A stretch of 38,390 nucleotides of DNA from Bacteroidia bacterium (GTDB lineage: Bacteria; Bacteroidota; Bacteroidia; Flavobacteriales; Flavobacteriaceae): assembly GCA_030425715.1 (NCBI GenBank), contig JAUIAA010000001.1, forward strand, positions 1 to 38,390. Reading direction: 5' to 3'. This document shows positions 31,238 to 38,390 of this stretch, in pieces. The notes under the pieces were generated by a model, which did not search any database, was not told where the DNA came from, and saw nothing but the letters and a program-made list of their open reading frames with translations. Both the position numbers and the translations under genes were made by a program. Position 1 is the stretch's first letter, and each line of letters starts with the position of its first letter.

Positions 31238-31993
31238 ATGAGTCAAGGCATTATTTATACCAATATTACAAATAAAGTTGGCACCATTACCTTTGGGCAT
31301 CCAAAAAGCAATTCATTTCCTAGTGCATTATTACAAAAATTAATAGACTCTATTGGTAGGCTAGATCTCGATAACAAGGTACAGGTTATTGTATTAAAAA
31401 GTGAAGGCGAAAAAACTTTTTGTGCAGGAGCTTCCTTTGATGAATTATTACAAATAAAGGATATACCACAAGGTAAACAGTTTTTTTCGGGGTTTGCCAA
31501 CTTAATCAATGCCATGCGAAAATGCTCTAAAACCATTGTTGCAAGAGTACATGGAAAAGTTGTAGGTGGTGGTGTTGGCATTGTCGCTGCAGCGGATTAT
31601 GTTTTTGCAACCGAAGCTGCAAGTATCAAACTTTCTGAACTAAGTATTGGTATTGGTCCATTTGTAATCGAACCTGCCATTACCAGAAAAATTGGTATTG
31701 CGGCAATGAATGAATTAGCGCTTAATCCAACCGAATGGAAAACTGGATACTGGGCGCAAAATAAAGGGCTATTTGCCAAAGTATTTGAAAATAGGCGAGA
31801 TATGGACAAAGGCCTAGACGTATTTGTTTCCAATTTAGTAAGTTATAATCCTAAGGCATTAGCAGAATTAAAAAAAATAGCTTGGCAAAATACCGCACAT
31901 TGGGATCAATTATTATTGGAAAGAGCAGCAATAAGCGGTACATTGGTTTTATCTGATTTAACTAAAAATGCTTTGTCAAAATTTAAATCATGA
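31238..31993 (+). CDS. Enoyl-CoA hydratase/isomerase-family protein
   Basis: The 251-residue crotonase-fold protein has the oxyanion-hole segments FCAGASFDELL (about 61-71) and VVGGGVGIVAAAD (108-120). The acidic residue of SEL (Glu134) is kept, matching Glu164 of rat hydratase. The position of Glu144 is Gly114. With only one catalytic Glu the protein is more likely an isomerase or a methylglutaconyl-CoA-type hydratase than a general hydratase. GIVAAADYVFATEAASIKLS closely resembles the LiuC/AUH pattern. It follows fabD by 14 bases and overlaps the next gene at ATGA. Confidence 0.88.
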   Translation: MSQGIIYTNITNKVGTITFGHPKSNSFPSALLQKLIDSIGRLDLDNKVQVIVLKSEGEKTFCAGASFDELLQIKDIPQGKQFFSGFANLINAMRKCSKTIVARVHGKVVGGGVGIVAAADYVFATEAASIKLSELSIGIGPFVIEPAITRKIGIAAMNELALNPTEWKTGYWAQNKGLFAKVFENRRDMDKGLDVFVSNLVSYNPKALAELKKIAWQNTAHWDQLLLERAAISGTLVLSDLTKNALSKFKS

Positions 31994-32169
31994 ACATTAT
32001 TGCTCTAATATTATTCCTACAAGTAGATATAGAGGAAAAAATAAAAAACGCTCCCGATAAAAGTTATGAAATAGGAGTCGTTATTGGTACTTATCTTCCG
32101 TTTGTAATTTTAGCTGGATTGGCTTATTTGTTTTACTATTTGGCTAAAAAAAGAAAGTCTAAAAATTAA
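31990..32169 (+). CDS. Small membrane protein (59 aa)
   Basis: An ATG at 31990 overlaps the stop of the enoyl-CoA hydratase-like gene (ATGA). The frame runs 59 codons to TAA. The sequence starts MNIIALILFLQVDIEEK, continues with a longer hydrophobic segment (IGVVIGTYLPFVILAGLAYL at 28-47), and ends with a basic tail KKRKSKN. One clear membrane helix, with positive residues on the cytoplasmic side, and the start-stop overlap make it a credible translated gene. No function is recognised. Confidence 0.6.
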   Translation: MNIIALILFLQVDIEEKIKNAPDKSYEIGVVIGTYLPFVILAGLAYLFYYLAKKRKSKN

Positions 32170-32256
32170 TTCTTTTTCTGATTCGTTCCTTCTAAACCAA
32201 CCCAATAAATTTTTCATTTATTATCCTTAAATTGCTTTATCAAAATTTAAGGTTTA

Positions 32257-33738
32257 GTGAAAAAATATATTCTTGCCATAGACCAAGGAACCACTAGTTC
32301 TCGAACGGTCTTATTTAATGATAAAGGAGTTAATTGTGCCGTATCGCAAAGAGAAACTAAACAAATTTATCCCAAACATGGATGGGTAGAACAAGATGCT
32401 GAAAACATATACAAAACCCAACTAAAAACTTTAAGAGAAGTAGTTAAAACTGCCAATCTTAACCCAGTACAGATTGGGGCAATTGGCATTACCAATCAAA
32501 GAGAAACAACCGTAGTTTGGCATAAAAAAACCGGAAAACCCATTTACAACGCCATTGTTTGGCAAGATGTTCGAACTTCAAAATGGTGCCAAAAACTACA
32601 AAAGGCAGGCAAAGAAAAAATCATTAAAGAAAAAACGGGCTTGGTTTTAGATTCTTATTTTTCTGCAACCAAAATAAAATGGATTTTAGATACCATACCA
32701 AATGCTAGAACCCAAGCCAAAAATAATGAATTACTATTCGGTACTATTGATACATGGCTGCTTTGGAAAATGACCAAAGGAAAAATTCATGCTACAGATT
32801 ATTCCAATGCTTCCAGAACTTTACTATTTAATATTCATACTTTAAATTGGGATGAAGAATTATTAGATTTATTTGACATACCCAAATCTCTGCTCCCGCA
32901 AGTCAAACCTTCGAGTTATCATTTTGGGGATTTTAAGTTTGAAAAAATAAATATTCCAATTACAGGAATCGCTGGCGACCAACAAGCTGCACTTTTTGGT
33001 CAAGCTTGCTTTAAAAAAGGGGATACCAAAAATACCTATGGCACAGGCTGTTTTTTATTGATGAATACAGGCGAGAAAGCAAAACCATCTAAAAATGGCT
33101 TGCTCACTACCATTGCATGGGGTCTCAACCATAAAGTGTACTATGCCTTAGAAGGAAGTGTATTTATTGGAGGTGCAGCTATCAAATGGCTTAGAGATGG
33201 GTTGCAATTGATTAAAAATGCTGCGGAAAGTGAATTGTTCGCTTCAAAAGTGAAAGAAGAGAGTTCGGTTTATGTCGTTCCTGCATTTGCAGGTTTAGGT
33301 GCTCCTTTTTGGGATATGGATGCCCGGGGAGCTATTTTTGGATTGACGCAAGATACCAATAAAAACCACTTGATTAAAGCCACCTTAGAGTCTATTGCAT
33401 ATCGCAGTAAAGATTTAATTTTAGCAATGGAATCCGATTCAAATATTAAATTAGCCAATTTAAATGTAGATGGTGGTGCATCGGCAAACGGTTTTTTAAT
33501 GCAGTTTCAAGCAGATATTTTAAATACTATTGTGAAAAGGGCAAAAGTTATTGAATCTACCGCTTTGGGTGCAGCCTATTTAGCTGGGATAGAAATTGGC
33601 TTATGGACACAAGAGGAAATTATTAGCATGCAAGAAGACGAAGTTTCATTTTACCCTAAAATGAGTAAATCCAAACGCGAGCAATTGTATAAAAATTGGC
33701 TTAAAGCAGTAAAAAGATCTATGCATTGGGAAGACTAA
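32257..33738 (+). CDS. glpK: Glycerol kinase
   Basis: The kinase phosphorylates glycerol to glycerol 3-phosphate (FGGY family, cytosol). The 493 residues match. The N-terminal DQGTTSSRTVLF, the substrate-contacting NQRETTVVW and WQDVRTSKW, the GTIDTWLLWK segment, GIAGDQQAALFGQ with the catalytic Asp, and the C-terminal DGGASANGFLMQF are present. The start is GTG at 32257. It opens the run glpK, unknown, PPOX-family, glpD, with gaps of 10 and 3 bases and a 1-base overlap. No glycerol facilitator gene (glpF) is nearby. Confidence 0.96.
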   Translation: MKKYILAIDQGTTSSRTVLFNDKGVNCAVSQRETKQIYPKHGWVEQDAENIYKTQLKTLREVVKTANLNPVQIGAIGITNQRETTVVWHKKTGKPIYNAIVWQDVRTSKWCQKLQKAGKEKIIKEKTGLVLDSYFSATKIKWILDTIPNARTQAKNNELLFGTIDTWLLWKMTKGKIHATDYSNASRTLLFNIHTLNWDEELLDLFDIPKSLLPQVKPSSYHFGDFKFEKINIPITGIAGDQQAALFGQACFKKGDTKNTYGTGCFLLMNTGEKAKPSKNGLLTTIAWGLNHKVYYALEGSVFIGGAAIKWLRDGLQLIKNAAESELFASKVKEESSVYVVPAFAGLGAPFWDMDARGAIFGLTQDTNKNHLIKATLESIAYRSKDLILAMESDSNIKLANLNVDGGASANGFLMQFQADILNTIVKRAKVIESTALGAAYLAGIEIGLWTQEEIISMQEDEVSFYPKMSKSKREQLYKNWLKAVKRSMHWED

Positions 33739-33748
33739 ATAAAAAATA

Positions 33749-34144
33749 ATGAAAAAAGATATCACCATAGAAAAAGTAGAAAACCTAGAATTGGCAGTTG
33801 TGCAAGAATACAATCCAACCTTTAAAAGCAACGATTGGTATGCCTATTTAATCAATAAAAAAAATGTTGATTTAGAAGTGGTTTTGATTGTGTCAGATGG
33901 TAAAGATGGAAAAAAAACAACATCTACCATGCGGCATAAAATTGAAAAGATGCCTGCAAATACCATTGCAAAAGTAGAATTGATACAAGAAGAAATTCTA
34001 AAATTAGACAACCAATTCAAGGTTACCTTTTTTGAAGGGAATAAAATGCAAGAAAAAACCTTTATAATTCCTAAAAACTCCGTCAAAGAAGGCACATTAA
34101 GGCATATTAAAATATTGGACAAAAAAGGTGTAATTTTTAAATAA
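33749..34144 (+). CDS. Conserved Bacteroidota protein of unknown function in glp operon
   Basis: The 131-residue soluble protein has no signal peptide or membrane helix. It resembles a small family seen in many Bacteroidota genomes, with segments like LAVVQEYNPTF, TSTMRHKIEKM and FKVTFFEGNKMQEKTF. In databases some members carry a phenylalanyl-tRNA synthetase label, which I consider a misannotation because no synthetase motif is visible. It starts 10 bases after glpK and ends 3 bases before the PPOX-like gene. Operon position suggests a link to glycerol use, but its role is unknown. Confidence 0.8.
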   Translation: MKKDITIEKVENLELAVVQEYNPTFKSNDWYAYLINKKNVDLEVVLIVSDGKDGKKTTSTMRHKIEKMPANTIAKVELIQEEILKLDNQFKVTFFEGNKMQEKTFIIPKNSVKEGTLRHIKILDKKGVIFK

Positions 34145-34147
34145 TGT

Positions 34148-34693
34148 ATGATGGGTAAGCAATTTAATCATATCAATAGCAGACTAAAATCTTTTATAGC
34201 AAAACAAAAAATATTCTTTGTAGCTACTGCCACAGCAGACAGTCGCGTAAATTTATCTCCCAAAGGAATGGATACTTTTAAGGTATTAAATAATAATAAA
34301 GTGCTTTGGTTAAATCTTACAGGTAGCGGTAACGAAACAGCGGCACATATACAAAAAGATGGTAGAATAACTATAATGTTTTGTGCTTTTGAAGGTGCTC
34401 CAATGATTTTAAGGCTGTATGGTACTGCAAAAGTAATCCACCCAAAAGATGAGGAATGGAAAGAAAACTATGCCAATTTTAAAGATTTAGCGGGTGCTCG
34501 CCAAATATTTGATGTGACCGTAGATTTAGTGCAAACCTCTTGTGGGATGTCTATCCCATATTTTGATTTTAAAGAAGAACGTTTGCAGCTCGATCAATGG
34601 GCTAATGAAAAAGGGGAAGAAGGAATTAAAAATTATTGGAAAGAAAAAAATGAAGAAAGTATAGATGGAATTCCTACATATATAAACGATTAA
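34148..34693 (+). CDS. Pyridoxamine 5'-phosphate oxidase-family protein
   Basis: This 181-residue split-barrel flavoprotein-like protein has N-terminal FVATATADSRVNLSPKGMD and VLWLNLTGSGNETAAHIQ, typical of PPOX-like FMN-binding proteins. The middle part, ITIMFCAFEGAPMILRLYG, fits the family. A C-terminal helical extension (about 120-181) is present. It is probably a flavin or heme-binding redox protein, not PdxH, since PLP-site residues are not evident. Two ATGs (34148 and 34151) are adjacent; either may be used. Its stop TAA shares one base with the glpD start (TAATG). Confidence 0.82.
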   Translation: MMGKQFNHINSRLKSFIAKQKIFFVATATADSRVNLSPKGMDTFKVLNNNKVLWLNLTGSGNETAAHIQKDGRITIMFCAFEGAPMILRLYGTAKVIHPKDEEWKENYANFKDLAGARQIFDVTVDLVQTSCGMSIPYFDFKEERLQLDQWANEKGEEGIKNYWKEKNEESIDGIPTYIND

Positions 34694-36357
34694 TGACTGT
34701 TTTTTCAAACCTATACAGAGCAGAGATTATCGATAAATTAAAGTCGAATACCTTTGATATGTTGGTAATTGGTGGCGGAATTACAGGTGCTGGAATTGCA
34801 TTAGATGCTGCCTCACGCGGATTGAAAGTTGCTTTGGTAGAAAAAAACGATTTTGCTTCTGGTACTAGTTCCAAATCTACAAAATTGATACATGGTGGAT
34901 TGCGGTATTTAAAGCAGTTTGATTTTTGGTTGGTAAAAGAAGTTGGTACCGAACGTGCTATAGTACATCAACTTGCTCCTCACTTGGTTGTTCCTGAAAA
35001 AATGCTTTTACCAATTATTAAAAATGGAACTTATGGCTCTTGGTTAACTTCATTTGGATTAAAAATTTATGATGTTTTGGCAAGTGTAGAGGGAGAGGAT
35101 AAAAGAAGAATGCTACATAAAAGAGAAGCATTAGAATTAGAACCCTTACTGCCGCAAGATATTTTAGAAGGTGCTGGTTATTATGCTGAATATAGAACCG
35201 ATGATGCAAGATTGACTATAGAAGTATTAAAAACCGCAGCACAACATTCCGCGAAAGCGATAAACTACACAGCAGTCGAGCATTTTATTTATCAAGATGA
35301 GAGAATTACTGGTGCATCGGTTATAGATGAAATATCTAAAGAAAAATTTGAAATTCATGCAAAATGTATTGTAAATGCCACTGGCCCATGGGTAGATAAG
35401 ATTAGAGCTATAGACACTATACAACAAGTACAATCAAAAAAAAGATTACATCTAACCAAAGGTATACACCTTGTTTTTCCTTTTGAAAAGTTACCAGTGA
35501 AACAATCGGTATATTTTGATGTTCCTGATGGACGTATGATTTTCGCCATTCCTAGAGGGAAAATTACTTATGTGGGAACCACAGATACAAATTATTTGAG
35601 TGATATTAACAAGGTTACAGTAAATCAGGTTGATGCGCTATATATTATTAGTGCCATCAATCATATGTTTACTTCTATTGAGGTAAAAATGGAAGATATT
35701 CTTTCTAGCTGGGCTGGATTGCGGCCCTTGATACATGAAAAAAGGAAATCGCCAAGTGAATTGTCAAGAAAAGATGAAATTTTTGAGTCAGATTCGGGCT
35801 TGCTATCTATTGCTGGAGGGAAACTTACAGGTTATAGAAAAATGTCTGAACGAATTACCGATTTAGTTTGCAAGCGTTTAAAAAGAGATTTTGATGTTAA
35901 ATCAAAACCTATACAAACCGAACATTTACAACTGGTTGGAGGAGATTTTAAAAACTATAGCGAGGTAAAGGTTTTTACCAACAAAATTTACAACCAATTA
36001 AAACAGGATGGTTTTCAAAAAAAAGATGCCCAAATATTAGTCCACAAATATGGCACACAGTGTAACCTTATCCTACAAAAATATTTTTCTTTAAATAATA
36101 ATAATGATTGCGATATAAAACTAGCAAAGGCCGAATTGTGGTTTTGTTTACATTATGAAATGGTACAAAGACCATTAGATTTTTTTACCAGGCGAACGGG
36201 TAAATTATTTTTTGAAATAGAAACGATAGAAAAATTGAAAATTCCTATTTTAAAAGAATTCCAAAACCATTTTGAATGGAGTGATCAAACTTTTGCATTA
36301 GAAATGGAATTGCTTCACCAAGAGGTTAAAAAATGTACCGAATTTGAAACAAATTAA
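34693..36357 (+). CDS. glpD: FAD-dependent glycerol-3-phosphate dehydrogenase
   Basis: This membrane-associated enzyme oxidises glycerol 3-phosphate to DHAP and passes electrons to quinone. The 554 residues match the aerobic GlpD family. The FAD-binding GGGITGAGIALDAASRG lies at about 26-42, followed by VALVEKNDFASGTSSKS and THGGLRYL-like LIHGGLRYL. Further segments are NATGPWVDKI and RPLIHEKRKSPSELSR, and the C-terminal domain includes WFCLHYEMVQRPLDFFTRR. The ATG overlaps the stop of the PPOX-like gene by one base, so translation is coupled. Its stop overlaps that of the convergent gpsA by 4 bases, so genes making and consuming G3P meet end to end. Confidence 0.96.
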   Translation: MTVFSNLYRAEIIDKLKSNTFDMLVIGGGITGAGIALDAASRGLKVALVEKNDFASGTSSKSTKLIHGGLRYLKQFDFWLVKEVGTERAIVHQLAPHLVVPEKMLLPIIKNGTYGSWLTSFGLKIYDVLASVEGEDKRRMLHKREALELEPLLPQDILEGAGYYAEYRTDDARLTIEVLKTAAQHSAKAINYTAVEHFIYQDERITGASVIDEISKEKFEIHAKCIVNATGPWVDKIRAIDTIQQVQSKKRLHLTKGIHLVFPFEKLPVKQSVYFDVPDGRMIFAIPRGKITYVGTTDTNYLSDINKVTVNQVDALYIISAINHMFTSIEVKMEDILSSWAGLRPLIHEKRKSPSELSRKDEIFESDSGLLSIAGGKLTGYRKMSERITDLVCKRLKRDFDVKSKPIQTEHLQLVGGDFKNYSEVKVFTNKIYNQLKQDGFQKKDAQILVHKYGTQCNLILQKYFSLNNNNDCDIKLAKAELWFCLHYEMVQRPLDFFTRRTGKLFFEIETIEKLKIPILKEFQNHFEWSDQTFALEMELLHQEVKKCTEFETN

Positions 36358-37349
36358 TCTAAATCATCCACTAACTTTTGAAACTCTTTTTTAGCGTCTT
36401 TGTTTTGATATAAAATGGCGTAAACTGTTTCAATTATTGGTGTTTTGGCTTTGTTTTTTTCGTTAATCTTAAACGCACTTTTGGTTGCGTAGTACCCTTC
36501 GGCTACCATGTTCATTTCCATCATGGCAGATTTTACGGTGTAGCCTTTTCCAATCATATTACCAAACATTCTATTTCTACTAAAGGTAGAATATCCGGTA
36601 ACCAATAAATCTCCCAAATAAGCAGAATTATTAATATTCCGTTTCATTTTATGGATTTTTTTTATAAAACGCTTCATCTCCCGAATGGCATTCGACATCA
36701 AAACCGACTGAAAATTATCGCCGTAACCCAAACCATGTGCAATACCCGCTGCAATAGCATAAATGTTTTTTAACATGGCAGCATATTCGGTGCCAATAAT
36801 ATCGTCTGATGTTTTTGTTTTAATATATCTACTCGATAAATTTTTAGCTATAAATGCGGCTTTCTTCTCATCTGTACAGGCAATAGTTAAATAAGACAAC
36901 CTTTCCATCGCAACTTCTTCGGCATGACAAGGACCGGTAATGATGCCAATATTTTCATAAGGGATTTGTAGTTTTTCATGAAAATGTTCTCCCACAATCA
37001 AACCAGATTCGGGAACGATACCTTTAATGGCCGAAAAAATTACTTTACCTTTAAATGAAGTAGAAATTTTAGATAACTCATCTTTTAAAAAAGCCGATGG
37101 AATTACAAAAATTAAATAATCAGCATAATCCACCATTTCATTTATATCATTCGACAAAAATAATTTTTCAGGATGTAATTCTGCCGAACTTAAATAATTA
37201 GGATTGTGTTTATTTATTTTTATATGCTCCATTGCATAATTATTACGCATATACCAGCCTATTTCATTTTGGTTTTCGCACAACATTTTTACAATAGCCG
37301 TAGCCCAACTACCTCCTCCAAATACTGCAATTTTCAATTTTGATGACAT
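36354..37349 (-). CDS. gpsA: NAD(P)-dependent glycerol-3-phosphate dehydrogenase
   Basis: This cytosolic enzyme reduces DHAP to glycerol 3-phosphate for phospholipids. The 331 residues match. The NAD-binding site has AVFGGGSWATAI near the N-terminus, FVIPSAFLKDEL, and SAIKGIVPESG. The catalytic-region segment is TEYAAMLKNIYAIAAGIAHG with its Lys, and GDLLVTGYSTFSRNR follows. The frame extends to a TTG at 37373, but the ATG at 37349 (MSSKLKIAVFGG) gives the normal start. The gene converges on glpD, which does the opposite reaction direction. Confidence 0.95.
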   Translation of the reverse strand: MSSKLKIAVFGGGSWATAIVKMLCENQNEIGWYMRNNYAMEHIKINKHNPNYLSSAELHPEKLFLSNDINEMVDYADYLIFVIPSAFLKDELSKISTSFKGKVIFSAIKGIVPESGLIVGEHFHEKLQIPYENIGIITGPCHAEEVAMERLSYLTIACTDEKKAAFIAKNLSSRYIKTKTSDDIIGTEYAAMLKNIYAIAAGIAHGLGYGDNFQSVLMSNAIREMKRFIKKIHKMKRNINNSAYLGDLLVTGYSTFSRNRMFGNMIGKGYTVKSAMMEMNMVAEGYYATKSAFKINEKNKAKTPIIETVYAILYQNKDAKKEFQKLVDDLD

Positions 37350-37428
37350 ACTCTTTTTTTTCAGGGAACACAAAACTACTCATTTTAATGAATATAGTTA
37401 TTCCTTAGGAAATGATTGTTAAATTTAA

Positions 37429-37436
37429 TAAATTTG
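37429..37436 (+). promoter_or_regulatory. Candidate -7 element of the TM2 gene
   Basis: TAAATTTG matches the TAnnTTTG consensus and ends 31 bases before the ATG at 37468. The -33 position has only a weak TTA. Confidence 0.4.
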
Positions 37437-37467
37437 AATAAACTAATCCTTTAAAATATAACGTATT

Positions 37468-37896
37468 ATGAGTGAAAACAAAAAAAATATAGAAGAGGAA
37501 GTAAAAAAAGCTGCAAAAAAAGTTAAGGAAACTGCCAAAGATATTGCAAAAGATATTGACGAAAATACCAAAGAGTTTCAAGAAGATGCAAAAGGAACTG
37601 CAGAAGAGTTTAAAAAAGGAGCAAAAGAGGCTTATGAACAACTAACTGCTGATTCTGGTAGTAAAAGAGTATTGGTAGGTGTATTGGCAATTTTATTTGG
37701 AGCCATTGGTTTACATAAATTTATATTAGGTTATAATAAAGAAGGGTTGATTATGTTGGTTATTTCTGCACTTACCTTTGGATTTGGAGCTTTGCTAATG
37801 GGGCTTATTGGCATAGTTGAAGGTGTAATTTATTTAACCAAAAGTGATGATGAATTTTACCAAACTTATCAAGTAAATACAAAACATTGGTTTTAA
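37468..37896 (+). CDS. TM2-domain membrane protein with charged helical N-terminus
   Basis: The 142-residue protein has residues 1-62 as a highly charged, Lys/Glu/Ala-rich helix of the apolipophorin or LEA type (repeats of KKAAKKVKETAKDIAKD style). It is followed by a TM2 domain (about 66-130): two helices with VLVGVLAILFGAIGLHKFIL and a glycine-rich second helix, linked by YNKEGL. TM2 proteins are of unknown function. A stress or envelope role for the charged part is a guess. The stop is 1 base from the convergent acyltransferase stop. Confidence 0.88.
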   Translation: MSENKKNIEEEVKKAAKKVKETAKDIAKDIDENTKEFQEDAKGTAEEFKKGAKEAYEQLTADSGSKRVLVGVLAILFGAIGLHKFILGYNKEGLIMLVISALTFGFGALLMGLIGIVEGVIYLTKSDDEFYQTYQVNTKHWF

Positions 37897-37897
37897 A

Positions 37898-38390
37898 TTA
37901 TTTGTTTCCTTCTGCCAGTTTTCTTTCTAATTCGGCTTGAAATTCTTCCATGGCAGGTTTTACGGTGGACTCCGGTATATCTGCTATACGGATATACATT
38001 AAGCCATCTACTGAATTATTAAATTTTGGATCGACATTAAATGCGATAAGTTTTGCATTTTGTTTTACGTACTTTTTTAACAATACTGGTAAACGTAAAT
38101 TTCCTGGTTCCAATTCATCAATCATTCTATCAAATTTATTCATATCAGATTCTGTAGTATCAAAAACAAAATCCTTATCGGCATCTTTTAATTTTACCTT
38201 ATATTCCTTTTTAGGATGTACATATTGGGCAATATAAGGATCGTAATAATTAGATTTCATAAACTCAATCATTAGCGATTTTGAAAAGTTGGAAAACTGA
38301 TTGCTTATACTCACACCTCCCATCAAATATTTATATTCTGGATTTCTAAGCGTAACATGAATAATACCGCGCCAAAGTAAAAATAATGGC
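37898..38390 (-). CDS. Partial acyltransferase (PlsC-GNAT hemolysin-like), C-terminal part
   Basis: The frame runs open through the window edge, so the N-terminal part is missing. The visible ~164 residues begin PLFLLWRGIIHVTL and continue NPEYKYLMGGVSISNQFS, MIEFMKSNYYDPYIAQYVHP, ELEPGNLRLPVLLKKYVKQ, to ...FQAELERK. This pattern fits the C-terminal GNAT-like half of large Bacteroidota hemolysin/ornithine-lipid-type acyltransferases, which usually carry a PlsC domain. The PlsC half would lie upstream, outside the window. Initiation at the TTG at 38326 is not real because the frame continues 5' of it. Product is inferred from motif memory. Confidence 0.7.
   Translation of the reverse strand, partial: PLFLLWRGIIHVTLRNPEYKYLMGGVSISNQFSNFSKSLMIEFMKSNYYDPYIAQYVHPKKEYKVKLKDADKDFVFDTTESDMNKFDRMIDELEPGNLRLPVLLKKYVKQNAKLIAFNVDPKFNNSVDGLMYIRIADIPESTVKPAMEEFQAELERKLAEGNK

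Noticed and set aside
37350..37373. N-terminal extension of gpsA from TTG
   Set aside because: The conserved NAD-binding strand begins right after the ATG at 37349, and the extension has no family counterpart.

Overview
The window is an AT-rich chromosomal segment that looks like a member of the Flavobacteriaceae (Bacteroidota). The evidence is a C-terminal type IX secretion sorting domain, TAnnTTTG-type -7 promoter elements, few Shine-Dalgarno sequences, several Bacteroidota-type families (DUF3127, DUF2797, the Pycsar-effector/DUF5706 family, short AroA), and many N-terminal lipoprotein signals. No tRNA, rRNA, CRISPR array, integrase or transposase gene was seen.

Region 1 (1-3835) is accessory. 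Two single-gene units, a small lipoprotein and a secreted alpha/beta hydrolase, are each bounded by mutually complementary ends and separated by conserved foldable repeats of about 139 bp. This is the geometry of integron gene cassettes and attC sites, though no integrase is visible and the core sites are not canonical. A second repeat subtype brackets a three-gene block (Crp/Fnr regulator, DUF1772-like membrane protein, DUF2147 protein); its far copy is decayed.

Region 2 (4085-10761) holds a two-subunit molybdenum hydroxylase of the isoquinoline oxidoreductase type, with a 2Fe-2S subunit and a Tat-exported Mo subunit. Next come small membrane proteins, an AraC-type regulator and a convergent short-chain dehydrogenase with palindromes upstream.

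Region 3 (10962-19073) starts with a collagen-like lipoprotein. It then carries a minus-strand cluster: a 1481-residue secreted subtilisin/sedolisin-like protein with MBG-like and T9SS domains, a TPR-transmembrane class III nucleotidyl cyclase, a Pycsar-effector-like membrane protein and an HD phosphohydrolase. The last three form a plausible cyclic-nucleotide signalling or defence module and are the main candidate for an undescribed system.

Region 4 (19404-26818) is mostly core metabolism on the minus strand: MazG-like, aroA, a GNAT-BKACE fusion, aat, DUF3127 with an SSB-like acidic tail, a flavin reductase, and greA with a HIT protein. An orphan sensor kinase on the plus strand interrupts it. 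Region 5 (26948-38390) has a degenerate Rieske-like lipoprotein, purK, DUF2797, a queuosine-precursor transporter, fabD with an enoyl-CoA hydratase-like gene, and a glycerol-3-phosphate operon (glpK, two small genes, glpD) facing gpsA. A TM2 protein and the end of an acyltransferase cut by the window edge follow. Convergent gene pairs repeatedly overlap at their stop codons, indicating tight packing outside region 1.
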